A stretch of 24,257 nt of DNA from contig JAFZQK010000053.1 in NCBI GenBank assembly GCA_017620455.1, positions 1-24,257 on the forward strand. Reading direction: 5' to 3'. Every line of letters starts with the position of its first letter. Positions within the stretch are counted from its first letter, which is position 1. The translations under genes and the position numbers were made by a program. This DNA comes from Clostridia bacterium. GTDB taxonomy: Bacteria; Bacillota_A; Clostridia; Christensenellales; Aristaeellaceae. The notes below the pieces were generated by a model that saw only the letters and a program-made list of their open reading frames with translations, was not told the origin of the DNA and made no database searches. Shown in pieces: positions 1 to 7,240 of the stretch.

Positions 1-210
1 CCCCGCCGCGTCCATGGTGATGAGCCCCTGCTCCTTCAGCGCCGCCGCCGCGGAACGGACCTCCCTTTCCGGCAGGTTCAGCCGGGAGGCCAGGGCGCGC
101 CGCCCCACGGGCTGCATGCTCTCGATGGAGGAAAGCACCTGCGCCCGCCTGCCGATATCCGCCATCAGGTCGGGCGCGATCCGGCTGAGCACCTTCAGAT
201 CATCCAGCAT
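1..210 (-). CDS. cggR: CggR/SorC-family transcriptional regulator, N-terminal fragment
   Basis: Only the first 70 codons lie in the window; the gene continues beyond the left edge. The translation begins MLDDLKVLSRIAPDL and contains the patch PVGRRALASRLNLPEREVR, followed by ALKEQGLI. From memory this matches the N-terminal winged-helix DNA-binding domain of CggR, the repressor of the central glycolytic (gap) operon in Bacillus, where the equivalent reads PIGRRSLSASLGISERVLR. The C-terminal sugar-phosphate-binding domain of SorC/CggR proteins is not visible. The ATG at 208-210 is preceded by AAGGAGG at a normal distance, and a good promoter lies at 272-300. If the assignment is right, gapA-pgk-tpi style genes are expected downstream, outside the window. 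It could also be another SorC-family sugar regulator. Confidence 0.75.
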   Translation of the reverse strand, partial: MLDDLKVLSRIAPDLMADIGRRAQVLSSIESMQPVGRRALASRLNLPEREVRSAAAALKEQGLITMDAAG

Positions 211-271
211 CCCGCGCCCTCCTTTCCACGGACAAACATTGCCCCACTGGGCAGATTGTGACCCGCTGGAT

Positions 272-300
272 ATTATACCATGCGGGCCGGGGAAAGTAAA
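272..300 (-). promoter_or_regulatory. sigma-A type promoter of the CggR-like gene
   Basis: Reading on the minus strand, TTTACT (295-300) and TATAAT (272-277) are separated by 17 bases. The -10 box is perfect and the -35 matches four of six. It sits about 60 bases upstream of the regulator start. Between promoter and gene, the short inverted repeat GCCC-cact-GGGC at 241-252 falls near the expected transcript start and could be an operator, but I do not recognise a CggR operator there. Confidence 0.65.
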
Positions 301-358
301 GCGCGGAATTGTTGATTTTTTCTTAAATTCCCGGGGAAATGCGGCCGGAAAGCGCCGG

Positions 359-1489
359 TCAGTAGATCCGGTACCAGCCCCCCAGCATCAGCAGGCAGAA
401 GAAGTACAGGCAGTTGTCGTAATACCGGCGCTTGCCCCTGCGCAGCGGCAGCTCCGCGAACCGGCGCAGCCAATCCGCCGCTTTCTCGCTTTCCCCCGCG
501 ATCACGGAAGCCGCGCAGCAGGCGGTGATGGCGGTGGGGTGCATGGCGGGCTCCTCCGTCCTTGTGCCGTCCAGCATGCAGGCTCGGTAGTTTTCCTCCG
601 GCCCCTGGGTGCTCAGGAACTGCTGCACGGCCCTGGCGATGCGCTCGTACCCGGGCTTCCGGCCGAACCACAGGCTGTCCAGCCCGATGTTCATCATCAC
701 CCGGTACGCATCCGAATACCAGGGCCAGGGCTTTCCGAACAGCAGGATGGGCGTGCCGTCGTAGGAGGCGTATTCCGGGCTCAGGCCCGTCACCGGATGG
801 GCGCTCAGGGCGATATAGGCCCGGCTGGCCTCCGCGGCCTCCCGCCAGAAGGGGCGGTCCTCTTCGTCGGCCCGCTGGGCAAACAGGGTGTAGAAGTGCG
901 GCAGGTGATAGCTGGGATCGGTGAATTCCACCCCGGGCACGAATTTGATCTGCCTGTTCACCGGGTTCCACATGGGCTCGCCGCCGGTGAGCTCCTTCTG
1001 GTGCACGCAGTGGCGCAGGATCTCCCGGGCATCGGCGGCGTAATCAAAGTCTCCCCGGCTCCCCCACCGGCCGTCCGCCATAAACAGGGCCATGGCGAAG
1101 TATTCCTCCCCGTCCGGGGCGGGGCCTTCGGCGTTGTGCTTCCCATTGAGCTGCACCGACCAGGCAAAATACCCGGCGTTGGGGCCTTCCGTGAGCAGCA
1201 TATACCGCCTGGAGAACCGCCACAGCCGGTCAAACAGGTCCCGCCGGTCCATCTGCACGCACATCATCATGCCGTAGCTCATGCCCTCGGTGCGGGCATC
1301 GACGTTGCCGGTGTCCTCCATGCAGCCGCAGTCCCCGTCCACGTCGTGATAGAATTTTTCCTCCGGATCAAAGAAGATGGTTTCAAAAGCCCTTTCGATC
1401 CTCCGGTCCACTTCCGCTCCGCTCAGGCCCACCGCCCCGAAAAAATTGGGGTATTTGCCCGTTTCAAAGGCGCCCGCGCCGAAATCCAT
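359..1489 (-). CDS. GH8 reducing-end xylose-releasing exo-oligoxylanase (Rex)
   Basis: This 376-residue protein belongs to glycoside hydrolase family 8 and closely resembles, from memory, the Bacillus halodurans Rex enzyme, which removes single xyloses from the reducing end of xylo-oligosaccharides by an inverting mechanism. The diagnostic block NVDARTEGMSYGMMM carries the general acid Glu68, and WYSDAYRVMMNIGLD carries Asp260, aligned with the Rex general base. Other family signatures are GYFAW near 106, GPAPDGEEYFAMALF near 122 and RRYYDNCLYFF near the C-terminus. No signal peptide is present, so it acts in the cytoplasm on imported oligosaccharides. The ATG at 1487-1489 follows AAGGAGG. 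It begins 17 bases after the amylosucrase-like gene and is probably cotranscribed with it. I see no clear terminator between its end and the promoter at 272-300. Confidence 0.9.
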   Translation of the reverse strand: MDFGAGAFETGKYPNFFGAVGLSGAEVDRRIERAFETIFFDPEEKFYHDVDGDCGCMEDTGNVDARTEGMSYGMMMCVQMDRRDLFDRLWRFSRRYMLLTEGPNAGYFAWSVQLNGKHNAEGPAPDGEEYFAMALFMADGRWGSRGDFDYAADAREILRHCVHQKELTGGEPMWNPVNRQIKFVPGVEFTDPSYHLPHFYTLFAQRADEEDRPFWREAAEASRAYIALSAHPVTGLSPEYASYDGTPILLFGKPWPWYSDAYRVMMNIGLDSLWFGRKPGYERIARAVQQFLSTQGPEENYRACMLDGTRTEEPAMHPTAITACCAASVIAGESEKAADWLRRFAELPLRRGKRRYYDNCLYFFCLLMLGGWYRIY

Positions 1490-1506
1490 CGCCGATTCCT
1501 CCTTTT

Positions 1507-3357
1507 TCAGTACGTATGCCGCAGCCAGGCGAAGCCGCCCGCCGGCAGGGTCACCGCCCCGGCGTCCCGGGGCTTATCCGTCATCATATCGGTATAGCTT
1601 TCCTGCTCCCGCAGCCACACGTCCTTTTCTTCATCGCCAAAGTTGAACACCGCCAGCACCTTTTCCCCCCGGAAATAACGCCCCACGCCGATCACACAGT
1701 CCTCGCCCGTATCCAGCAGCCACACGTCTGCGTCGGGGTCGAAGGCGGCGCAGTCCGCCCGGGCCGACTGCAGCCTGCGGAGCGCGGAAAACATTTTTCC
1801 CGCGGGGGTGGTCTTCTTTCCCCGCTGGGCGGCCCGCCGCCAGTCCAGGTCCCCCCGCTGCAGCCAGCGGCTGTCCCCCGCCTTCAGGGAATCGTTATAA
1901 TACGCGTAATCGTTTTCCTGGGCGAATTCATCCCCGCTGTAAATCACCGGCAGGCCGCTGAGCGTAAAGAGGAAAGCGTGCAGCGTGATATCCAGCCGGA
2001 GGGCTTTTTCCATGTCCGCCGCGCTGCCGCCGGCCCGGGCGGATTCCACCCCGCACAGGGAAGCCGCGGTGCCGCACAGCCGGGCGTCCCCCCGAAGCAG
2101 GTCCGCATTGTACACCTCCCCCAGCGCGGGGCTGCCGGGCCATTTCCCGGTCAGGTAATCGTTCAGATACTGTTTGTGCGCTTTTTCCTCAATGCCGCAT
2201 TCCTTCAGGAACCCGTAATCCAGCTGCCAGGCGATATCGTCGTGGCAGCGCAGGAAATAAAGGAAGATCTGCTCCTTTGGTATGGCCAGCAGCCGCCGCA
2301 TTTCATGGGCCAGCAGCCGGGTATCCCGGGTGGCTACCGTGTGCCACAGGACGGGCATCATCACGCCGTTGTACAGCAAATGGCATTCGGGCTTTTCTCT
2401 GGTGCCGAAATACGCCGACACCATTTCCGACCGCAGGGCCGCCTCCCCCAGCAGCAGCACCCCCGGGCATACGGTTTCGCACGCCAGGCGCAGCATGCGC
2501 ACCAGCATATGGGTCTGGGGCAGGTTCCGGCAGGGAGTGCCCAGGGCTTTCCAGATATAGGCCATCGCGTCCAGGCGGATCACGTCCGCCCCCTGGTTGC
2601 ACAGGAAAAGCATGTTGTCCGTCATGTCCCGGAAAACGGCGGGATTCATGTAATTCAAATCCCACTCGTAGGGGTAGAAGGTGGTCATCACCACCTTGCC
2701 CGCCTCCCCGCACCAGGTAAAATTCCCCGGCGCGGTGGTGGGAAAGGCCTGAGGCACGGTCTGCTCATAGGCGTTGGGGATCTCCCAGCTGTCGTAAAAA
2801 TAATACCGGGCCTGGTATTCCTTTTCCCCCGTCTTCGCGCGGCGGGCCCATTCATGGTCCTCGCTGGTGTGGTTCATCACGAAATCCAGGCACACGGAAA
2901 TGCCCTTTTCATGGCACGCCTCCGTCAGGGCGCGGAGATCCTCCATGGTGCCCAGCTCCGGCTGCACCCGGCGGAAATCGCTGACGGCGTAGCCCCCGTC
3001 GCTGCGCAGGATGGGGCTTTCCAGCAGGGGCATGAGATGCAGGCATCTGACGCCGCACTCCTCAATGTAATCCAGCTTTTCCCGCACGCCCCGCAGGGTG
3101 CCGGCGAAGGCCCCGGCGTACATCTGCATGACGGTCACGTCCCGGCGGCGGTATCCCGCCGCGTCCTTTTCCCGCCTGCGGTCCGATTCCCGCAGGGCTT
3201 CCGGCCGGGCCTGCCAGGCATCATACAGCATCTGCACATAGGCGTCAAACGCCTCCAGATCGCTGTGGTACAGCTCGCAGAACAGCCATTTCATCTCGTC
3301 CGCGCGGCTGCGGAAGCGGGCGGCAAATTCCATTTCCCACTGTGGATCGTTCAGCAT
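1507..3357 (-). CDS. amylosucrase-like GH13 glucansucrase
   Basis: About 616 residues, the length of amylosucrases (GH13 subfamily 4), which convert sucrose into an alpha-1,4-glucan and fructose without a nucleotide sugar. Counting from the ATG at 3361-3363 (residue 1), the barrel signatures are in order: SDGGYAVSDF (121-130), FVMNHTSEDHEW (161-172), DVIRLDAMAYIWK with nucleophile Asp265, LLLGEAAL with acid/base Glu307, and RCHDDIAW with His374-Asp375. LPVIYSGDE and GDSRW also agree with Neisseria amylosucrase as I recall it. I prefer the ATG at 3355-3357: AGGGGG lies six bases before it but directly abuts the upstream ATG. No signal peptide is visible. Sucrose hydrolase activity is an alternative within the same subfamily. 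No sugar transporter or glucan phosphorylase is next to it. Confidence 0.85.
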   Translation of the reverse strand: MLNDPQWEMEFAARFRSRADEMKWLFCELYHSDLEAFDAYVQMLYDAWQARPEALRESDRRREKDAAGYRRRDVTVMQMYAGAFAGTLRGVREKLDYIEECGVRCLHLMPLLESPILRSDGGYAVSDFRRVQPELGTMEDLRALTEACHEKGISVCLDFVMNHTSEDHEWARRAKTGEKEYQARYYFYDSWEIPNAYEQTVPQAFPTTAPGNFTWCGEAGKVVMTTFYPYEWDLNYMNPAVFRDMTDNMLFLCNQGADVIRLDAMAYIWKALGTPCRNLPQTHMLVRMLRLACETVCPGVLLLGEAALRSEMVSAYFGTREKPECHLLYNGVMMPVLWHTVATRDTRLLAHEMRRLLAIPKEQIFLYFLRCHDDIAWQLDYGFLKECGIEEKAHKQYLNDYLTGKWPGSPALGEVYNADLLRGDARLCGTAASLCGVESARAGGSAADMEKALRLDITLHAFLFTLSGLPVIYSGDEFAQENDYAYYNDSLKAGDSRWLQRGDLDWRRAAQRGKKTTPAGKMFSALRRLQSARADCAAFDPDADVWLLDTGEDCVIGVGRYFRGEKVLAVFNFGDEEKDVWLREQESYTDMMTDKPRDAGAVTLPAGGFAWLRHTY

Positions 3358-3387
3358 AGGCATCCCCCTGATCTATCACAGATAAGC

Positions 3388-3411
3388 AAAAGAGCCGCGA
3401 AAAACGGCTCT
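3388..3411 (-). terminator. hairpin terminator after the pyrophosphatase gene
   Basis: On the minus strand AGAGCCG (3405-3411) pairs with CGGCTCT (3391-3397) across a seven-base loop, followed by a short T tract (TTTTGCTT). It lies between the pyrophosphatase stop and the amylosucrase start. The T tract is short, so read-through into the sugar genes is possible, and I found no convincing separate promoter for them in this gap. Confidence 0.6.
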
Positions 3412-3422
3412 CCGGGCCAGAA

Positions 3423-5039
3423 TCAGCCCCACAGCAGCGCCAGCGCGGGCACCACCTGCTTTTTCCGGGACACGATGCCCTTGAGGAACACATGGGAGCC
3501 CTCCAGCCTGTTCATGCTGAAGGCCTGCCGGACGATATCCCGGTCCCCGGCAAACAGCAGCTCCGTGCCTTCCCTGAGCACGTCGGTGAGCATCAGCAGC
3601 ACCAGATCGTAGCCCTTGGCGGCGCGCATTTTTTCCATTTCCTCCAGGAACTCGTTTTCCCTTTTCAGCATGTCGGCGGAATCCAGCGTGGTGATCTGGC
3701 CGATGCCCAGCCGGTGATCCGCCAGATGGAATTCCTTGAAATCGGTGCGCAGCAGCACGCCGGCGGGCTTATCGGCCAGGCTGGCGGAAAATACGGACCG
3801 GCCCAGCTCCTCCAGGTCGATCCCAGCGATGCGGGCCAGGCGCTCGGCGATGCGCTTGTCCCGGGGAGTGGTGGTGGGAGATTTGAACATGATGGTATCG
3901 CTGATGATGGCCCCGGCCATCAGCCCCGCCAGCTTTTCCCCGGGCATCAGCCCGTGCTCCTGGAACATGGTGGCCACGATGGTGTTGGTGCTGCCCACAG
4001 GCTCGTTGCGCATGAATACGGGATAGCCGGTCTGCACGTCGGCCAGGCGGTGATGGTCGATGATGCCCACGATCTCCGCCTGCTCCAGCCCCGGCACGCT
4101 CTGGCTCACCTCGTTGTGGTCCACCAGCACCAGGCGCTTGCGCTTGGGCTGGATCAGGTGATACCGTCCCAGGGTGCCCACCACCTTGCTGTCCGCGTCC
4201 AGCACGGGATAGCTGCGGTAGCGGCTCTGCAACACGGCTTCCGTCACGTCGTCCAGATAATCGTCCAGATGGAAGCAGACGATGCCGTCCTGCTTGGCGA
4301 TACGCTCCACGGGCACGGCCTGGTACAGAAGCCGCGCCGCCCGCCAGGCATCGAAGGGCGTGGCGATGATGCAGGTATCCGAGGCCAGCCCCCGGTATTT
4401 TTCCGCCAGGCTGCTCTGGCACAGGATCACGCAGCTGGCCCTGCGCTCCAGGGCTTCCGCCACCACTTCCTCCTGCTGCCCGCAGATCACCACCGCGCCT
4501 TCCTTCGCCCCCCGCAGGGGATCGCCGGCCAGGGGCAGGGCGATGACCACCTCGCCGGAAATGAAATCGAATACGTCGTCCTCCCGGTTGAGGATATGCC
4601 CCTCCAGGGCGGAAAGCACGTTGAAGATCGGCGCGTCGTGCACCACGGGGGTCTGGATGGAGCGCATGTCGCTTTCGGCGATGCTCCCGGCGGTCACCAT
4701 GCCGAACAGGGTGCCGTCCTCCTTCACCACGGGCAAGGCGTTGAAAGGCCTGTTTTCCTGCAGCATTTCCCAGGCGTGGCTCACCGGCACGCTGGTGCCC
4801 AGGGTGGGCGGCCGGTCAAAGTCGATATCCCGCACCTGGGTGCGCACGGTGGAAAGCAGCCGGGGCGCCTCGAACCCGAAACGCCGCAGCAGGGCCGCCG
4901 TTTCGTCGTTCACCGGGCCCAGGCGCACGGGCTCGTACCCGTTTTCCCCCAGCATATTGCACAAAGCGGCGTACGCCATGGCGGATACGATGGAATCGGT
5001 GTCCGGATTGCGATGGCCGCTGACATAGGTGATATCCAC
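3423..5039 (-). CDS. ppaC: manganese-dependent family II inorganic pyrophosphatase with CBS and DRTGG domains
   Basis: The 538-residue protein hydrolyses pyrophosphate to phosphate in the cytoplasm. The DHH catalytic domain shows SGHRNPDTDS (7-16; metal ligands His9, Asp13, Asp15), LVDHNE (305-310) and IIDHH (326-330). It is split by a regulatory insert: CBS1 about 66-125, a DRTGG-like domain about 130-240 and CBS2 about 245-297. The DHHA2 lobe ends with the family signature SRKKQVVP (524-531). The same layout is known from clostridial CBS-pyrophosphatases, which are controlled by AMP, ADP and diadenosine polyphosphates. The start is the GTG at 5037-5039, seven bases after AAGGAGG; the open frame extends farther upstream but runs through the promoter and a terminator. 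The gene is monocistronic or leads weakly into the sugar unit. Confidence 0.93.
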   Translation of the reverse strand: MDITYVSGHRNPDTDSIVSAMAYAALCNMLGENGYEPVRLGPVNDETAALLRRFGFEAPRLLSTVRTQVRDIDFDRPPTLGTSVPVSHAWEMLQENRPFNALPVVKEDGTLFGMVTAGSIAESDMRSIQTPVVHDAPIFNVLSALEGHILNREDDVFDFISGEVVIALPLAGDPLRGAKEGAVVICGQQEEVVAEALERRASCVILCQSSLAEKYRGLASDTCIIATPFDAWRAARLLYQAVPVERIAKQDGIVCFHLDDYLDDVTEAVLQSRYRSYPVLDADSKVVGTLGRYHLIQPKRKRLVLVDHNEVSQSVPGLEQAEIVGIIDHHRLADVQTGYPVFMRNEPVGSTNTIVATMFQEHGLMPGEKLAGLMAGAIISDTIMFKSPTTTPRDKRIAERLARIAGIDLEELGRSVFSASLADKPAGVLLRTDFKEFHLADHRLGIGQITTLDSADMLKRENEFLEEMEKMRAAKGYDLVLLMLTDVLREGTELLFAGDRDIVRQAFSMNRLEGSHVFLKGIVSRKKQVVPALALLWG

Positions 5040-5072
5040 GGAAAAACCTCCTTGGCCGCAAAGGATAATCAG

Positions 5073-5102
5073 ATTATAACACGCGCCGCCCATTCGCTTC
5101 AA
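5073..5102 (-). promoter_or_regulatory. sigma-A type promoter of the pyrophosphatase gene
   Basis: On the minus strand TTGAAG (5097-5102) and TATAAT (5073-5078) are 18 bases apart. The -10 box is perfect. It lies between the terminator of the malate unit and the GTG start at 5039, giving an untranslated leader of about 30 bases. Confidence 0.7.
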
Positions 5103-5110
5103 CCCCGGAA

Positions 5111-5147
5111 AATAAAAAACGGCGGAGGGAACGTAAGCCCTCCGCCG
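5111..5147 (-). terminator. rho-independent terminator of the malate unit
   Basis: On the minus strand the ten-base stem CGGCGGAGGG (5138-5147) / CCCTCCGCCG (5120-5129) closes an eight-base loop and is followed directly by TTTTTTATT. It begins 11 bases after the transporter stop codon. Confidence 0.93.
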
Positions 5148-5158
5148 CCGGAAACCGA

Positions 5159-7201
5159 TTATGCCAGGGGCACCAGGAACTGGGCCAGGATGGACAGCAT
5201 GAGGCTTGCCAGCAGCAGGATCACCGCGCCGCCCAGGCGGGAGGAGATCTGCGCGAAGGGCATCAGCTCCATCCGGTCCGCCGCGGAAAGCACCGCCACG
5301 TCGCCGGTGCCGCCCATGTTGCTCATGCACAGACCCGCCGTGATGCCGGATTCGAAGGGATAGAAGCCCACCAGCTTGCCGATGAAGGCCGCGCCCACGA
5401 ACGCGCCCACGCATGTGGCCGCGCACAGCAGCAGGTAAGTGATGCTGAAGCTCTTGATCACCGTGCCGATCTCCAGGTAGCACACGCCGATGCCCAGCAG
5501 CAGCACGTTGGTCAGGTTCTTCATGATGAACTGGAACCACTGATAGCAGGCCACCTCGATCCGCTCCGGCACGATGTTGGTGATCTTGCAGACGGCCACG
5601 GTAATGATCATCCAGGCGTAGGCGTGAACCGTGATGCTGGGCACCAGGGACTTCCAGATGCCCTGGAAGATGAAGCCGATGGCGAAGAAGGTGCCGGACA
5701 CCAGCAAGCCGATGCCCAGGTTGGGCAGGGTGATATGGTCGCGCTTCTGCTGCATTTCAGGGCTGATCTGCAATTCCGCGGGATCCATGCTGCCGGCCTG
5801 CATCAGAGCGCCGTTGCCGTTGAGCTTGCCCCGGATCACCTTCACCAGCACGCCCGCCAGCACGATGGAAATGGCGTTGCCGATGGCCACGGCGGGGGTC
5901 ATGACGGACAGGGCCTGGGCCGCGCTCATGGTGCCGCTGCCCTCAAAGATCTTGGACAGCGGGGACGCGCCCGCGCCCATGCCGCCGCCCATGATCGGCA
6001 ATCCTACCAGAAGCAGGGCGTTCATCACCGGATAGCCCATCAGCGCCGCCACGCCCATGCACAGGCCGAAGGCCAGGATCAGCCCGCCGAAGATGGCGGG
6101 GAAATACCGGGCCGCCGCCTTGATGAGCAGCTTCCGGTTCATGCCCAGGATGGAGCCGGTGATCAGCGCGGCGATGTACCAATCCAGGAACGCGCCGTCG
6201 CCCTTGAAGAATTTGTTGATGTTGCCCACCAGATCCAGATTGCCGAAGGGCAGGAGCATGGTATAGCCCTTCTGCCCGGTATACTGCTTGGTAAATTCTT
6301 CGCTGGTCACATAGTCGATCACGTCCTGGGGCAATCCGTCGGATTTGATCTCCAGGGCCTGAACGCCCTTGTCCGCGCCGAAGGTGACGGTAACGGTCAG
6401 CGGATTGTTCTTGTAGCCCAGCACGGTGGCCTTGGCCGTTTTGCCCTCTCCGCGCTTGTTGTTGGCGGTGCCGGTGAGGATGCTGTCCACCGCGGAATTG
6501 ACGGCGGACACGGTTTTCGCCACGGGGTCGTCCGCCTTATCGGACCGGACCGCGCCGATATACCGCGCCGCGAAGGCCTCGCCGGAAATCAGCTTCGCCG
6601 CCTGCTCCGGCAGGTTTTCGCCCTTTACAGCAAAGGTATCGATGGTGAATTCCGTTTCCGTTTCGCTGTCCTTGACGGGCTCTTCCTTCAAGGTGAAATC
6701 CAACCGGACGACGGCATCCTTTTCGCCGGGCTGCTCGTTCTCCTGAAGGAGCTCGATCTTGCCGTTCTCCCGGATCACGGCGGCAACCTGGTAGGGCGCG
6801 CCGGCCTCCAGTTTCTTTCCGTCTTTTTTCAGTTCGGCGGCCTGGGTGACCAGCACCTCGTCCACCGCCTTATTGACGGCAACGATGGCCTGCGGCTCCT
6901 CCACGTTCGGGGCCACGTGGGCGGGAAGGATGCCGAAGTACACCAGCAGCGCCGAGCCGAAGATGACCACGATGGCGCCGCCGCCCAGGTAGGATTTGAT
7001 GATGGGGGTGTGATCGCCGATCCAGGCCAGGATCTCGCCCACCACGATCATGAATACGAAGCACCCCGCCATCCCCGCGGGCAGCACGCCCAGGTAAGTG
7101 GCGATGAGCACGATCACCGTGATGACGAGGAACAGTTTCCAGTGCAGCCGGAAAAACTCCAACGGTTTCTTTTCCTTGGGCTCCGCTTTTGCTTTCGCCA
7201 T
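5159..7201 (-). CDS. 2-hydroxycarboxylate (malate/citrate-type) transporter with a large inserted extracytoplasmic domain
   Basis: A 680-residue membrane protein of the 2-HCT family (CitS, CimH, MaeN relatives), whose members are usually about 430-450 residues. Family motifs are GMNRKLLI (353-360), the first re-entrant loop PIMGGGMGAGASPLS (402-416), the second loop SNMGGTGD (627-634) and AQISSRLGG (650-658), whose Arg655 aligns with the substrate-binding arginine of CitS. CitS, as I recall, has NRGGSGD in the second loop; here Met replaces that Arg, which argues for a substrate other than citrate. The extra length is residues about 97-318, between the third hydrophobic segment (74-93) and the next (340-353), where CitS has a short external loop. 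The insert holds two similar repeats. The gene starts 39 bases after malic enzyme, so malate, probably with sodium, is the likely substrate. AGGAAG precedes the ATG. Confidence 0.88.
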   Translation of the reverse strand: MAKAKAEPKEKKPLEFFRLHWKLFLVITVIVLIATYLGVLPAGMAGCFVFMIVVGEILAWIGDHTPIIKSYLGGGAIVVIFGSALLVYFGILPAHVAPNVEEPQAIVAVNKAVDEVLVTQAAELKKDGKKLEAGAPYQVAAVIRENGKIELLQENEQPGEKDAVVRLDFTLKEEPVKDSETETEFTIDTFAVKGENLPEQAAKLISGEAFAARYIGAVRSDKADDPVAKTVSAVNSAVDSILTGTANNKRGEGKTAKATVLGYKNNPLTVTVTFGADKGVQALEIKSDGLPQDVIDYVTSEEFTKQYTGQKGYTMLLPFGNLDLVGNINKFFKGDGAFLDWYIAALITGSILGMNRKLLIKAAARYFPAIFGGLILAFGLCMGVAALMGYPVMNALLLVGLPIMGGGMGAGASPLSKIFEGSGTMSAAQALSVMTPAVAIGNAISIVLAGVLVKVIRGKLNGNGALMQAGSMDPAELQISPEMQQKRDHITLPNLGIGLLVSGTFFAIGFIFQGIWKSLVPSITVHAYAWMIITVAVCKITNIVPERIEVACYQWFQFIMKNLTNVLLLGIGVCYLEIGTVIKSFSITYLLLCAATCVGAFVGAAFIGKLVGFYPFESGITAGLCMSNMGGTGDVAVLSAADRMELMPFAQISSRLGGAVILLLASLMLSILAQFLVPLA
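6248..6913 (-). repeat. tandem protein repeat inserted in the 2-HCT transporter
   Basis: Residues about 97-318 of the transporter contain two diverged copies of one module. Each starts with a helix-like block (AVNKAVDEVL at 108-117 and AVNSAVDSIL at 233-242) and ends with a second shared block (ISGEAFAARYIG at 205-216, VTSEEFTKQYTG at 298-309). The second copy includes GYKNNPLTVTVTFGADKGVQ, which recalls the FMN-binding domain of RnfG/NqrC-type proteins, but neither copy has the SGAT flavinylation motif. The function is unknown; a periplasm-facing or cell-surface sensing or docking role is only a guess. Confidence 0.6.
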
Positions 7202-7240
7202 GTCGCTCTTCCTTTCTTTCGTCGGATCAGGCGGCGGCCG

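Noticed and set aside
241..252. CggR operator
   Set aside because: A small inverted repeat is present but it does not match the direct-repeat CggR operator I remember, so it is only mentioned under the promoter.
319..345. Terminator after the GH8 gene
   Set aside because: A small ATTCCC/GGGGAAAT stem exists, but no T tract follows on the minus strand.
14..1597. Long plus-strand open frame antisense to the GH8 gene
   Set aside because: It is rich in Pro, Ala, Arg and His, has no ribosome site, matches no family and is the mirror of a well-supported gene; high GC creates such frames.
5040..5540. Upstream extension of the pyrophosphatase frame by 167 codons
   Set aside because: It runs through the promoter, the terminator stem and the end of the transporter gene; the GTG at 5039 has a proper ribosome site and fits the family start.
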